A stretch of 59,663 nucleotides of DNA, from NCBI GenBank assembly GCA_016721565.1, contig JADKHW010000017.1, positions 1 through 59,663 on the forward strand. The letters run 5' to 3'. How positions within the stretch are numbered: the stretch's first letter is position 1; each line of letters opens with the position of its first letter. Positions 18,739-28,669 of the stretch are shown here, piece after piece. The notes below the pieces were generated by a model that saw nothing but the letters and a program-made list of their open reading frames with translations, had not been told where the DNA came from and searched no databases. Source of the stretch: a bacterium (GTDB lineage Bacteria; Electryoneota; RPQS01). The translations under genes were made by a program, and so were the position numbers.

Positions 18739-20490
18739 TTGAATTCTGTGCTTCTCGGCCTATCCAATCTGAACCCCACCGTCGGTGCGATAAACTCAAA
18801 CACCGATAAAATTATTGCCGCCGCGCGTGACTATGCACGACGAGGCTGCGATATGGCCGTGTTCAGCGAGATGTGCATTGCGGGTTACCCGACGGAAGAT
18901 TTGGTACTCTGGCCCGAGTTTGTCGAGCAGCAATGGTCTGCGCTCTTGCGCATCGCCGAAGCCTTCAAGAATTCACTGATGTACATCGCGGTCGGCCTAG
19001 CCGTCGCGCATGAAGACAAAGTTTACAATTGCGCCGCGCTCGTGCGGCAAGGAAAAATCCTCGGCATCGTTCCCAAACAAGAGCTGCCAACCTACATCAT
19101 CTTCTACGAAGCCCGAACGTTTACCCCCGGAGAGCGCGGTGCAGAAGCCGAATATCGTGGCGTTCCATTTGGTGATTTAATCTTTGACACACCTCACGGC
19201 AAACTCGCGCTCGAAATTTGCGAAGACCTCTGGATTGACAACGGCCCGCTAATGTCCCGCGTCGAACGCGGCGCGCAGATGAGCATCAATCTCTCGGCCT
19301 CGCCATGGCGACTCGGCATCGTGCAGGCTCGCCGCGAACTACTTTGCGCACGCTCCAAGGCCGCAGGCATCCCGTTAGTCTACGTCAATCAATATGGTGG
19401 CAACGACAGTTTAGTCTTTGACGGATCGAGCTTAATTGCTTCTGACGGCGTGATCCTTATCGAGACCGAGCGCTGGATTGAGAACAACACGGTCTTCGAT
19501 TTCTCACCAACTTCCAAATGTTCCGGTGCGCGTTCATCCGAATTCTTTTCCGATCTCGTGCACGCACTTACCACCGGCATAGCCGACTACTACGTCAAGA
19601 CCAAAGCTTTTGACAAAATCGGCATCGCCCTTTCCGGAGGGAAAGATTCTGCATTGGTTCTGCTCCTTGCGCACGACGTAACTCGAAAACTCGTCAAAGA
19701 CCCCCGCGACTTCGTACACGCGTTTTCTCTTCCGACACATTTCAATAGTGATGCCACGCGCAATGTTGCACGCGATCTCGCCAATGATCTCGGCGTTTCA
19801 TTCATCGAAGACTCAATTGAAGACGCCGTTACCGTCGAGCGCGCCGCCACAAAACGCCTGACACAATCTGATATGCTGACTCCGCTGACAGAGCAGAACA
19901 TTCAAGCCCGAATACGCGCGCTCAGAATGTGGAATTGGTCCAATCAAACGCGCGGACTCTGGCTACAAACGGGTAACATGTCCGAAAAGTCGGTCGGCTA
20001 CACCACCATCGGCGGTGATCTTTCCGGGGGCTATGCACCGATCGCAAACGTCCCTAAAACAGTTGTGACCGCATTGATCGCACACTATCAATCCAAACTT
20101 CATCTCGCAAGTCTCGACACGCTCTTAAAACTTCACCCATCCGCAGAGTTAATGGAGGATCAAGAAGACGAACGCGATCTAATGCCGTACCCTGTGCTCG
20201 ATGCGTGCTTTGAATTATTCGCCGGACAAAAGCTCTCGCTGCCCGAAGTTTATGCGGAACTCTCGCGCAAATTCTCTGATGAGGAGCTAAAAAAACTTGA
20301 CCCGGCCTATCGACCGGGTCAGTTAAAAGAGTGGGTGAAAAAATTCGCGCGCCTGTTTGTTACGTCAATCTACAAATGGGTTCAATCTCCGCAGGGCGTA
20401 CACGTCAGCGATTTAGACTTAGACCGCGAGCGTGCTCTGCAACTCCCCGTAGTTCAAAGCATGGAGTGGCTCCGTCTAAACGACTTCTAA
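18739..20490 (+). CDS. nadE: Glutamine-dependent NAD+ synthetase
   Basis: 583 residues. An N-terminal nitrilase-type glutaminase domain carries the catalytic triad E44 (FSEM), K113 (VPKQELP) and C161 (EICEDLW). A C-terminal synthetase domain has the ATP-pyrophosphatase P-loop SGGKDS (299-304) and TGNMSEKSVGYTT. It converts deamido-NAD, ATP and glutamine to NAD+ in the cytosol. TTG 18739 gives the longest frame. GTG 18748 is equally plausible and matches the usual start of the glutaminase domain. The gene ends 55 bases before the convergent patatin gene. Confidence 0.95.
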   Translation: MNSVLLGLSNLNPTVGAINSNTDKIIAAARDYARRGCDMAVFSEMCIAGYPTEDLVLWPEFVEQQWSALLRIAEAFKNSLMYIAVGLAVAHEDKVYNCAALVRQGKILGIVPKQELPTYIIFYEARTFTPGERGAEAEYRGVPFGDLIFDTPHGKLALEICEDLWIDNGPLMSRVERGAQMSINLSASPWRLGIVQARRELLCARSKAAGIPLVYVNQYGGNDSLVFDGSSLIASDGVILIETERWIENNTVFDFSPTSKCSGARSSEFFSDLVHALTTGIADYYVKTKAFDKIGIALSGGKDSALVLLLAHDVTRKLVKDPRDFVHAFSLPTHFNSDATRNVARDLANDLGVSFIEDSIEDAVTVERAATKRLTQSDMLTPLTEQNIQARIRALRMWNWSNQTRGLWLQTGNMSEKSVGYTTIGGDLSGGYAPIANVPKTVVTALIAHYQSKLHLASLDTLLKLHPSAELMEDQEDERDLMPYPVLDACFELFAGQKLSLPEVYAELSRKFSDEELKKLDPAYRPGQLKEWVKKFARLFVTSIYKWVQSPQGVHVSDLDLDRERALQLPVVQSMEWLRLNDF

Positions 20491-20524
20491 TCCGTTGCAA
20501 CACTCAAGGCGCACGCGCCAGCGC

Positions 20525-20544
20525 AAAATCCGTTTAACAAACGG
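20525..20544 (-). terminator. Short terminator-like hairpin after the patatin gene
   Basis: On the minus strand CCGTTT, GTT, AAACGG followed by ATTTT, immediately after the patatin stop. The stem is only 6 bp and the T tract is short. Confidence 0.45.
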
Positions 20545-22932
20545 TTAGAATTCGTGCCCGAGGTTTAGATACAGCAAGAACTTCCCTGTCTCCTGATCAC
20601 TCTTGATCATCTCCGCTGCGGTCAGTGACATCGGTCCAAACAAAGTTGCGAGCGAGAACTTCGCGCCGACGCTGTGCCGAATATCTTCCGATGCGGGCAG
20701 CGGATCAGAAAACTGCGAAACTCCGCCAACGGTGTAGATAGCCGATGCATAAGCATCCGCAAGCAATCGCGAAAGCAAGTCAAACCGCGCCTCAGCTTGC
20801 AATGAGAACTTCGCGTTGCCAAACCGCTCGCCTTCATGCAACCCCGGCATCTCATGCTCACCGCCGAACGCGTATTGTCCCCACAGCGGCAACTGAAAAT
20901 CATTCCAGGCATAATCACCGCGCAACGCCAGTGTCCAGCGCGGTTGTATTGGAACGTAGCCCGCAGCTTCGGCAGTTAAGCGGTTATATTTCAGATCATT
21001 CGTTGATTTGAGAATAAACAAATATTGACTACGCAGCATGACTCCGCGTGTCGGAAACGGATAGCGGTCCTGGGTGTCGATGTGCGAACGCAATCCTAAC
21101 CATATTAAGTTCGCACGCGCATCAGTCGTCACACCGCCCGTTCGAATATCGCGGTACCCCAACCCTGTGCCAAACTCTCCCCATCGGCGCACCGCTCGCC
21201 CGGCCCACGCTTCAGTGCCTGCTCTTTCAAAGAAGAAGAACGAAATCGGTTTGTGCTTCACGTCGAATCCGCGCTGCTCTTCGCGCTGCCAGTCCGCCGT
21301 CCATTCCGCTGTAAAATCTGTCCGCAGCACGCGATCAAATCTTCTCCTCAGCTTAACAATTTCGTCCTGCTCGCCGTACATACCAAACAGCGTAACGCGT
21401 CCACCGTACGGCCCGAGATGATCATGCACAAATTCAACGAACCCGCGTCCTTTGCGTTCGCTCGAATATCCAGCACCCAATCGCAACTGCGGAGTCGGTC
21501 GTTCCACTGCGCGAATCGTCAACGTCGTACCAGTGTCGGTTGCTGCCGGAGAAATCGTCACGAGATCGTAATGTTCGCTTCCCTGAATTTGATTTAGTCC
21601 GCGCCGCGCACGCCGCGTCGTGAATAGGTCACCAGGTTTAATTGGAAAATCGCGCAAGACTGCAAAAGGGCGATTAGAGGTAACACCATCAACGGTGATA
21701 TTCTTGACAACACCCTCGTCCCATTTGCAATAAAGTCCGCCGTCCAAACTCTGTTCAAGCAATATCGGTCGAGCTAAAGGATAGCCGCGCGCACGGTACA
21801 TCCGCGCAACATCCGACGGCGGCACGTCACGCACAACCGAATCAGGGAATACGGTAATTCCGCTGTGGATAATCCTCGTTGCGGCTTCGCCCGAGTTCGG
21901 AAAGCTCGCTTCAAATTCATCACGCGTTCGCTTACTGATAGAAAGCCCATTGCGATTGGCCGCAAAGCGCGGACGCGGTGTGATCCCATGCTCGTTCATC
22001 AAGAAGCGCAACTGATCCGCGATCTCTTTCGTTGCGACGTAGCCTGCGTTAATGAGGCTATCGATATTGCTGAAGTCCGTTGACGAATGCTCGCCAACCT
22101 CCGGAACAATTACAGCGTCTGCATCCGCGCGCGATTCAGCATTCTGTTCAAGCTGCAAAACCGACGTCACGCGATCCACAAGCTCCCACGGCTGATCCAT
22201 TGGCTCGCGCGGATTGATATCGGCAGTTAGATCAACTGCAACGACAAACTTTCCCCCCTCTTTGCGCGCGAGTTCCACAGGGATATTTTCAGTCACACCG
22301 CCGTCAACGAGCCGCTTGTCGCCTAAAGGGTACGGCACATACATCAGTGGAAACGACGACGATGCGCGCATAGCTTCAGCCAAACTGCCGCTGCGAAACA
22401 CGACAGGCTTACCATGTGTCAAATCCGACGCAACGGTACGGAAACAAATTGGCAAATCGTCAAAGCTGTTCCACGCATGATACGGCGCACGCTGCTCTAA
22501 ATCAAACAGCACGTCATACAACTTCTGTCCGCTTGAAACGGCCATCGGGACATCAGGAGTCCATCCGCGAAAACGCAGCGTGACGAGCGCTTTACCCGAA
22601 TTTTCTTTTTGCGCGAGTACAAGATTGCGTCGTTGAGGACTGTCAAGAAATAGCGCGCCCCAGTCAGTTGAAATCGCAAAGTCGCGCAATTCGTCAGGCG
22701 TATATCCCGCACAGTAAAGTCCGCCCACGATGCCGCCAATCGAAGAGCCGAAGATCATGTCGGGAACAATTCCCTCTTCTTCGAGCGCCTTCAGCACGCC
22801 GATATGAGCGAATCCACGCGCACCTCCGCCTGAAAGCGCCAGTGCAAACTGGTTCGACTCCGCAGCAATCGCCACAGAGCACAACAAAATATAAAACAAT
22901 ATTCCCGTTATCAGCGGGCGACGAATTCGCAT
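20545..22932 (-). CDS. Patatin-like phospholipase with C-terminal POTRA/Omp85-type barrel
   Basis: 795 residues from ATG 22932 with a signal peptide (about 1-24). The patatin domain (28-320) has the oxyanion loop SGGGARGFAHIG, the nucleophile S64 in GSSIGG and the Asp of DGGVTEN. A POTRA-like stretch follows (about 400-480), then a barrel with surface-antigen features ending in LNLGHEF. This is the PlpD-type layout, in which a phospholipase domain is joined to its own outer-membrane barrel (type Vd-like). Its substrate and surface or periplasmic location are not known. The start codon overlaps that of the divergent glycosyltransferase in the palindrome CATG. Confidence 0.9.
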   Translation of the reverse strand: MRIRRPLITGILFYILLCSVAIAAESNQFALALSGGGARGFAHIGVLKALEEEGIVPDMIFGSSIGGIVGGLYCAGYTPDELRDFAISTDWGALFLDSPQRRNLVLAQKENSGKALVTLRFRGWTPDVPMAVSSGQKLYDVLFDLEQRAPYHAWNSFDDLPICFRTVASDLTHGKPVVFRSGSLAEAMRASSSFPLMYVPYPLGDKRLVDGGVTENIPVELARKEGGKFVVAVDLTADINPREPMDQPWELVDRVTSVLQLEQNAESRADADAVIVPEVGEHSSTDFSNIDSLINAGYVATKEIADQLRFLMNEHGITPRPRFAANRNGLSISKRTRDEFEASFPNSGEAATRIIHSGITVFPDSVVRDVPPSDVARMYRARGYPLARPILLEQSLDGGLYCKWDEGVVKNITVDGVTSNRPFAVLRDFPIKPGDLFTTRRARRGLNQIQGSEHYDLVTISPAATDTGTTLTIRAVERPTPQLRLGAGYSSERKGRGFVEFVHDHLGPYGGRVTLFGMYGEQDEIVKLRRRFDRVLRTDFTAEWTADWQREEQRGFDVKHKPISFFFFERAGTEAWAGRAVRRWGEFGTGLGYRDIRTGGVTTDARANLIWLGLRSHIDTQDRYPFPTRGVMLRSQYLFILKSTNDLKYNRLTAEAAGYVPIQPRWTLALRGDYAWNDFQLPLWGQYAFGGEHEMPGLHEGERFGNAKFSLQAEARFDLLSRLLADAYASAIYTVGGVSQFSDPLPASEDIRHSVGAKFSLATLFGPMSLTAAEMIKSDQETGKFLLYLNLGHEF

Positions 22933-24393
22933 GAAACTTTCTGGCTGGACACAAGTAGGTGAAATGGGCTTCGCGTCCAATTTCCCCCTTAAACAACTCT
23001 CGAACTTCACACTCTTTGCCGCAGGGCTTCCGCACGATACGAGCGGAGTCACGCGGCTTTCCTCTGACGTCAACAATTTCGCAGCCTGTTTGAATGAGGC
23101 CGCACGACACGCACAAACAGGGCTTCTGCTCTTCCTTCCCCCTGACCTACAATCGCTCGCAGACGGCTGGCAACAAAATCTGCTCAACGCCGCCAACGCA
23201 AATCCCACCGCGCGCTTCTTCTACGGAAACTACTTCTGGCGCGGTAATAACGGCGATGAATTGCAAACCGTTCGCCACGACTTAGGCGACATCACCGAAC
23301 GCGAAGATTGGGGACCGGCTTGGGCCGTGCGCGTCGAATGGCTACTGTCAATCGGCGGCCTCGATGAACAACATTTCAAAGCGGCGTTCTACGATCTATT
23401 GTTGAAAAGTTGGGGCGACAAAACGCGCGTCCACATCGACGGCGCTATCGCTGTCGTTCCCGCCCGCAAACCGATGCCGCAGACCTTGCCAAAAAATCCA
23501 AACTCTTCTACCCCGGTCGTGGCGCGTTAGGTGGCTTCTCGTATTTGTTCATGGACAAAGAAACCGAGCACCACACAGAACAAGTCTTCTACAATTTCCT
23601 AAAACGCGAACACGCATGGCTCGAGGGTGAGCGTTCTGCATTCCCCCCTCGCTTCAGCGGGGGGCAAGGGGGGGCAGTCCGCATCTCGGTCGTCACTCCC
23701 GTTTACAACCGCGCGAAATTCATCGGCAAAGCCATCGAATCCGTGCAAGCCGCTGACATCTCCGATTGGGAATACATCATCGTGGACAATGGCTCGACCG
23801 ACAACACTCGCCAAGTTGTTCGCGAATACATGGCCAACGATCCGCGCATCAAGCTTATTGAGAACGACCGCAACGTCATTTCGGTTTCACTCAATCTCGG
23901 TGTCCGTGCCGCGCAAGGCAAATACATCGCCCAGCTCGACAGCGACGACGAACACAAACCGCACACGCTGCGCATGATGGCCGAACATCTCGACAATAAC
24001 CCCACGTGGGGCTTAGCCATCAGCTACTACGAGTTGATGGACGTGGACGGCAACACCCTGCCCGATCTCGGGGTCATCAAGCACGAGCAATACAACCGCA
24101 ACAACATCCTCCGCCGCGACGGAGCAGGCGCCTTGCGCTGCTGGCACAGAAGCGTGATTCTCGAGTTCGGCGGCTTCGATGAAGGCGAACTCGGTCACTA
24201 CGGCGAAGATTACGACCTCGTGCTGAAGTGCGGTGAGAAGTACGAAGTCGGACGCGTGCATCACGTCTGCTACCGCTACCGCCGCCACGATGACAACACC
24301 GACGTCTTGCGCTCCAGCGAAATGAAAATCCGCAACAAGACTCTCGCCAGAATGCGCGCCTTAGACCGCCGCAGAAAACTCAACGGCCACTAA
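22931..24393 (+). CDS. Tandem family 2 glycosyltransferase, frameshifted
   Basis: The first frame (22931-23530) encodes a GT-A-like half with weak motifs. Near 23480 the frame moves, and from about 23490 to 24393 a clear family 2 glycosyltransferase follows: ISVVTPVYNRAKFIGKAIESV, IIVDNGSTDNT, the metal motif QLDSDDE and the acceptor region FDEGELGHYGEDYDL. Joined length is about 485 residues. The first half may be an inactive GT-A domain. The linker between them holds an in-frame C/G-rich palindrome (23643-23674). ATG 22964, behind AGGTG, is an alternative start. The product probably transfers sugars for surface polysaccharide. The donor is unknown. Confidence 0.8.
23643..23674. repeat. C/G-rich palindrome inside a coding region
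   Basis: CCCCCC, TCGC, TTCA, GCG and GGGGG form a hairpin, followed by another G run. It is translated as PPRFSGGQGG, in the linker between the two glycosyltransferase halves. It resembles the palindromes at 293 and 47925. Confidence 0.55.
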
Positions 24394-24734
24394 GATGCTC
24401 CAGACTACCGCGCTAACAATCCGCTTCTCCTGCGTCGAACATCTTCATGACCTTCGCGTGGTACGGTCATCTGAAGTTTCGCGAGTATCCACTCTGGATC
24501 GTCGTTCTCGCAAGCTGGGGCATCGCCTTCTTCGAATACTGCCTGCAAGTCCCCGCTAACCGTTGGGGCTATAGCCAATATTCCGGCGCACAACTGAAAA
24601 CCATGCAGGAAGTCATCACACTCACGGTCTTCTGCGTCTTCTCAGTTTTCTATCTCAAAGAACCCGTAACTCCAAAAATGCTCGCAGGCTTCGGCCTAAT
24701 CATCGCCGGAGCGGCATTGGTGTTTCACAAATAG
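24394..24734 (+). CDS. DUF486/DMT-type small membrane protein, frameshifted at the N-terminus
   Basis: About 112 residues with four predicted membrane helices. The conserved core SNIFMTFAWYGHLKF, QVPANRWGY and TMQEVITLTVF is that of the DUF486 family, related to small drug/metabolite transporters. ATG 24394 starts the right N-terminus (MLQTTALT), but the frame changes near 24418. Without the repair only ATG 24447 is available. Function not known. Starts directly after the glycosyltransferase stop. Confidence 0.8.
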
Positions 24735-24761
24735 AAAGTGCTTAACAAGCACTCGAGCGTC

Positions 24762-24788
24762 GCGCCCTGTCCAATTCAGACAGGGCGC
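24762..24788. terminator. Bidirectional hairpin between convergent genes
   Basis: GCGCCCTGTC, CAATTCA, GACAGGGCGC gives a perfect 10-bp stem between the DUF486 gene and the convergent VOC gene. The T tract is poor on both strands. Confidence 0.6.
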
Positions 24789-24795
24789 TTCTATA

Positions 24796-25281
24796 TTACT
24801 CAAGTTCGCTTAACAAATCATCCAAATCGAGCGGATCGGTGACCATTCTGAGCGCGCCGCCTGCATCTTGCGGCCATTCATTCTCAGGCTTGTCCCAATA
24901 CAACTCAAGTCCGTTGAAGTCCGGATCATGCAAGTACAGCGCCTCACTCACACCGTGATCCGCCGCTCCTTCAAGCGGAATTTTCGCCTCAATCAACCGC
25001 TTCAATGCATCTGCTAAAGCCGCGCGCGTCGGATAAAGTATCGCAACGTGGTATAGCCCCGTACTTCGTTCCGGCGGCGGCGGCGCTCCCTTGCTGTGCC
25101 AAGTATTAAGTCCGATGTGATGATGATAACCACCCGCCGAAATAAACGCGGCGGCGCTTCCCATCTTTTGCACCAACTCAAACCCCAGCACGTCACAATA
25201 AAACTTCAACGCGCGATCCAAATCAGACACTTTCAAATGCACATGTCCGATTCTCACACCCGCGTCAATCGGACGAGACAT
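24796..25281 (-). CDS. VOC (glyoxalase/extradiol dioxygenase-like) protein
   Basis: 161 residues from ATG 25281, whose A is shared with the aconitase stop (TAATG), so translation is coupled. Two beta-alpha-beta-beta-beta modules are visible: HVHLKVSDLDRALKFYCDVLGFEL, with HHHIGLN, then YHVAILYP and DPDFNGLELYWD. The His and Glu positions fit the metal site of catechol-2,3-dioxygenase-like members. The reaction is unknown. An upstream in-frame start at 25332 would lie within aconitase and is unlikely. Confidence 0.88.
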   Translation of the reverse strand: MSRPIDAGVRIGHVHLKVSDLDRALKFYCDVLGFELVQKMGSAAAFISAGGYHHHIGLNTWHSKGAPPPPERSTGLYHVAILYPTRAALADALKRLIEAKIPLEGAADHGVSEALYLHDPDFNGLELYWDKPENEWPQDAGGALRMVTDPLDLDDLLSELE

Positions 25282-27542
25282 TATTTCGACTTCTCTCTCA
25301 GCAAATTCAGCGCGCTGCCCGCACGGAACCACGCAATCTGCTCGGCATTTAAAGTCTGGTCAAGCATAATTTCGTCGCTCGTTCCGTTCGCATGCTTCGC
25401 TACAAGCTTCACAGCCTTACCCGGAGCAAGATTCGCCAGATCCAATAGCGAGAGCTTGTCTCCCTCTTGAATCTTATCATAGTCCGCCGGATTCTGGAAC
25501 GTCAGCGGCAGAATACCCTGCTTCTTCAAATTCGACTGGTGAATACGTGCAAAACTGCGTGTAATCACAGCCGCACATCCGAGCAACCGCGGTGACATTG
25601 CCGCATGTTCGCGCGACGAGCCTTCACCGTAATTCTCATCACCCACCACTATCCACTTCGCACCGCTTGCCTTGATATCGCGCGCCGCTTTCGACGTTTC
25701 GACTTTCTTCGCTCCAGTCAGCGGATGCGTAATCACACCGCGCTCACCGTCGAATGCGTTGATCGCGCCGCTGAACATGTTGTTCGAGATATTATCAAGA
25801 TGTCCGCGATACTTGAGCCACTTGCCCGCCGGTGAAATATGATCCGTCGTGCACTTCCCCTTCGCCTTAAGCAGCAGCGGCAGATCCACATAATCCTTAC
25901 CGTCCCACGCTTCAAACGGAGTGAGTATCTGCAAACGATCCGACTTCGGATCCACAATCACATTCACATCACCTGTTGCCGGAGCAAGATAGCCCTGCGA
26001 ATCCTTAATATAACCGTTCGGCGGCAGATCCGGCGCAGGCGACGGCGGTGTAAGCTTCACACCCAGTCCCGGCACCACGTCACTCATCGGATCAAAATCC
26101 AAAGTCCCCGCCAGTGCATACGCCACGGTAATTTCCGGACTCGTCAAGAATGAGAGCGTATCCGGTGAGCCGTCATTGCGACCCGGGAAATTACGATTGT
26201 ATGAAGAGATGATTGAGTTAACTTCACCCTCTTTCACGTCGTCGCGCTTCCACTGTCCGATGCACGGCCCACATGCGTTCGCCAAAACCGTCGCGCCGAT
26301 TTTTTCCAGCCGCTGCATCTGTCCGTCGCGCTTAATCGTCTGATAGACCTGCTCACTGCCCGGCGTCACATACAAATTGATCGCCGCCTTCTTCCCCTTC
26401 GCCGCCGCCTGATCAGCAACTTCCGCCGCACGGCAAATATCTTCATACGAAGAGTTCGTGCAAGAACCAATCAAAGCGTTCGTCAAACTCATCGGCCAGC
26501 CGTTCTCTTTCGCTGCCGTTTTCAACTCCGAAATCGGCCTTGCAGCATCCGGCGAATGCGGACCCACAACATACGGCTCAAGGCTTGTCGAGATCAATTT
26601 CAATCACGCGGCCAAAATATTTCTCCGGAGACTTGTAAACTTCAGCATCGAGCGTCACCAGATGCTTGTTCTTGTTGGCAAGATCAGCCAAAGCACCGCG
26701 CTCCGTCGCTCTCAGATATCGCTCCATCGAAGCATCATACGGGAACACGGACGTCGTCGCGCCGAGTTCGGCGCCCATATTGCAAATCGTCCCCTTGCCC
26801 GTCGCGGAAATAGATTCAGGCCCTCGCCGAAATATTCAATCACCGCATTCGTGCCGCCCTTAACGGTCAAAATTCCCAGCGTCACGAGGATGATATCCTT
26901 AGCAGACGCCCAACCGTTCATTTTTCCTTTAAGGTGCACACCGATTCTTTGCGGGAACAAGACTTCCCACGGCAAACCCGCCATCACGTCAACCGCATCG
27001 GCTCCACCCACACCCGACGCAAACATCGCCAATCCACCGGCATTCGGCGTATGCGAATCCGTGCCGATCATCATTCCGCCCGGAAATGCATATTGCTCAA
27101 GCACAACTTGATGAATGATTCCCGCACCCGGCTGCCAAAATCCGATATTGAACTTCTGCGAAACGCTCCGCAAAAAGTCATACACTTCCTTGTTCGTCAC
27201 GACCGCGTTCTTGAGGTCTTCCGAAGCACCTACACGCGCTTGAATCAAGTGGTCACAATGCACCGTCGAAGGCACAGCCACACTCTTCAGTCCCGCCGAC
27301 ATGAACTGCAACAGCGCCATCTGCGCGGTCGCGTCCTGCATCGCCACGCGGTCGGGTCGCAGTTGCAAATAAGACCTGCCGGGATGCAGGTCTTCAGTGT
27401 GAGGATCGTCTAAATGTCCAAAGATGTGTTTTTCAGCCAAAGTCAGCGGGCGGCCTAAACGCTTGCGAATCACTGCAATGCGTTCGTCCATCTTGCGATA
27501 GGCCTCAGCAACAAACTCAGGCGTTGACTCAACGCGAATCAT
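25281..27542 (-). CDS. acn: Aconitate hydratase, split by two frameshifts
   Basis: TCA-cycle enzyme that interconverts citrate and isocitrate through a 4Fe-4S cluster. Joined length about 750 residues from ATG 27542. The first frame (27542 to about 26815) has FGHLDDP, GTDSHTPNAGG and GVGGADAVD. A middle frame (to about 26590) contains MGAELGATTSVFPYD. The third frame has the cluster ligands in SCTNSS and CGPC, then TDHISPAGKW and GSSREHAA. The type is the mitochondrial-like aconitase. Frame changes near 26815 and 26590 fall between conserved blocks with nothing missing, so assembly errors are likely. A good promoter lies 48-76 bases upstream. Confidence 0.92.
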
Positions 27543-27589
27543 AAAGCTTTATTCCTTCTTAATTTAGCAAATCATGTCTAATAATCAGG

Positions 27590-27618
27590 AATATACAGAT
27601 TTCCACCCCCCCAGTCAA
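27590..27618 (-). promoter_or_regulatory. Aconitase promoter
   Basis: On the minus strand TTGACT (27618-27613), a 17-bp spacer starting with seven G, and TATATT (27595-27590). The predicted leader is about 40 bases, with AGAAGGA as the ribosome site. Confidence 0.75.
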
Positions 27619-27690
27619 CTGCCTGTAAGGCAGCTTTTGCGCTAGCGCAGGCGCTTCGTGTAGGGGCGGGCAGGCGTGCCGCCCGTCCCA
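27619..27690. repeat. Palindromic repeats upstream of aconitase
   Basis: TGCCTGTAAGGCA (27620-27632), TGCGCTAGCGCA (27638-27649) and the GTAGGGG element (27658-27690; GGGCGGGCA with TGCCGCCCG). The last belongs to the GTAGNGG family. Nothing else coding is seen between 27543 and 28029. Confidence 0.55.
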
Positions 27691-27840
27691 AGCGACAACT
27701 ACACTCTCTGCGCTTCCCTTCGCCAAACCGCTCACTTACGCAAACCCCAATCACCACCCAAATTCAGCCTCACAAAATAAACAACAACAATCCTTCCAAT
27801 TCACACCCTATCTATGTGATTTATAACAAGAATATAGCTT

Positions 27841-27872
27841 TTGAAACATTATCCATGAGTTTAGAGTATAAT
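27841..27872 (+). promoter_or_regulatory. Possible promoter of the small secreted protein gene
   Basis: A perfect TATAAT at 27867-27872. The nearest -35 match, TTGAAA (27841-27846), is 20 bp away, longer than usual, so an activator may be needed or the -35 call is wrong. Confidence 0.4.
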
Positions 27873-27905
27873 ACTTGATTCCAAGAATTTTGACTTAAGC
27901 TGAAT

Positions 27906-27998
27906 TCATCAGATGCCAATTCCCTACAGATGTTACTCTACGTCACCTGCCTTCAATTTTTTTGAACCGTGCAATAATGTGACGCAGAAATCTGATGA
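27906..27998 (+). ncRNA. Structured leader ahead of the small secreted protein
   Basis: A 9-bp closing stem (TCATCAGAT 27906-27914 with ATCTGATGA 27990-27998) encloses CGTCAC/GTGACG (27941-27946 with 27979-27984) and a TTCAA/TTGAA hairpin (27952-27966). The element lies between a TATAAT box and the start codon, so it would be in the 5' leader. No known RNA class recognised. Confidence 0.4.
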
Positions 27999-28029
27999 CC
28001 GGTTCTATGATTACGAATAGGAACAAATC

Positions 28030-28435
28030 ATGATTAAGAAAATTCTCGCGCTATCCGTTATGGTAGCTTGCGCAATCACATTTTGCCAGACAGCAATCGC
28101 GCAGACGTCAACTGGATCAACAGTTGCGATTCAGCCGAGCGCGTTGCTAACAGTGGTATCCCCGAACGGCGGCGAAATCATCACGCAGCATTCAAACACG
28201 ACCGTAATGTGGACGGCAGATCCGTCACTTCAGTCGTTCACAGTTCAGCTGTTGGTGCGCACCCAGCACAAAATGGGTCACGCTCGCCAAAAATTTGCCG
28301 ATGGGAACCACGTCATTCGTCTGGAACGTTACACAAGCGCCGTCCACAAAGTGCTTGTTAAAGGTAACCGGCGTCAATATCACGGCGCAGTACATTGAAG
28401 ACATCAGTGACGACGCCTTCAGAATTCAGCAATAG
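28030..28435 (+). CDS. Small secreted Ig-like (Kre9/KNH-type) protein, frameshifted
   Basis: ATG 28030 behind AGGAA. The signal peptide ends in AIA and the next residue is Gln. One domain follows: VVSPNGGEIITQHSNTTVMWTA matches the PNGGE-type Ig-like domain common in secreted proteins of FCB and related bacteria. The frame is lost near 28268 and regained in another, where WVTLAKNLPMGTTSFVWNV and VNITAQYIEDISDDAFRI complete the domain and end at TAG 28435. Joined length about 135 residues. A single free domain of this kind is unusual, since it is normally one of many in a large surface protein. Role unknown. Confidence 0.7.
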
Positions 28436-28451
28436 TCGGACTAAGACCATT

Positions 28452-28485
28452 GACAAAAGTCCTCGCGCAAGCGAGGACTTTTGTC
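28452..28485. terminator. Bidirectional intrinsic terminator
   Basis: GACAAAAGTCCTCGC, GCAA and its complement make a perfect 15-bp stem between the convergent genes at 28030 and 28670. The T-rich arm GACTTTTGTCTTTGTC favours termination of the plus-strand gene. Confidence 0.8.
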
Positions 28486-28495
28486 TTTGTCATTG

Positions 28496-28601
28496 TAGTG
28501 GCGGGTCTTGCCCCGCCTTGCTATGTAGGGGCGGATGGCAATCCGCCCGCGCCGGGCAGGATCGATATCAGTTGCCTTGTGTAGCGCCCGCGTTCGCGGG
28601 C
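28496..28601. repeat. Three GTAG-type palindromic repeats in a row
   Basis: 28496-28517: GTAGTGGCGGG, TCTTG, CCCCGCC. 28525-28549: GTAGGGGCGGAT, GGC, ATCCGCCC. 28581-28601: GTAGC, GCCCGCG, TT, CGCGGGC. All start with GTAG and have different stems that stay complementary. Confidence 0.6.
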
Positions 28602-28669
28602 AAAATCCCCAAAACAAAATATCGAGGTAAAGCCCTGTGTCATCCCGCAGCGCAGCGAAGGGACCTAAA

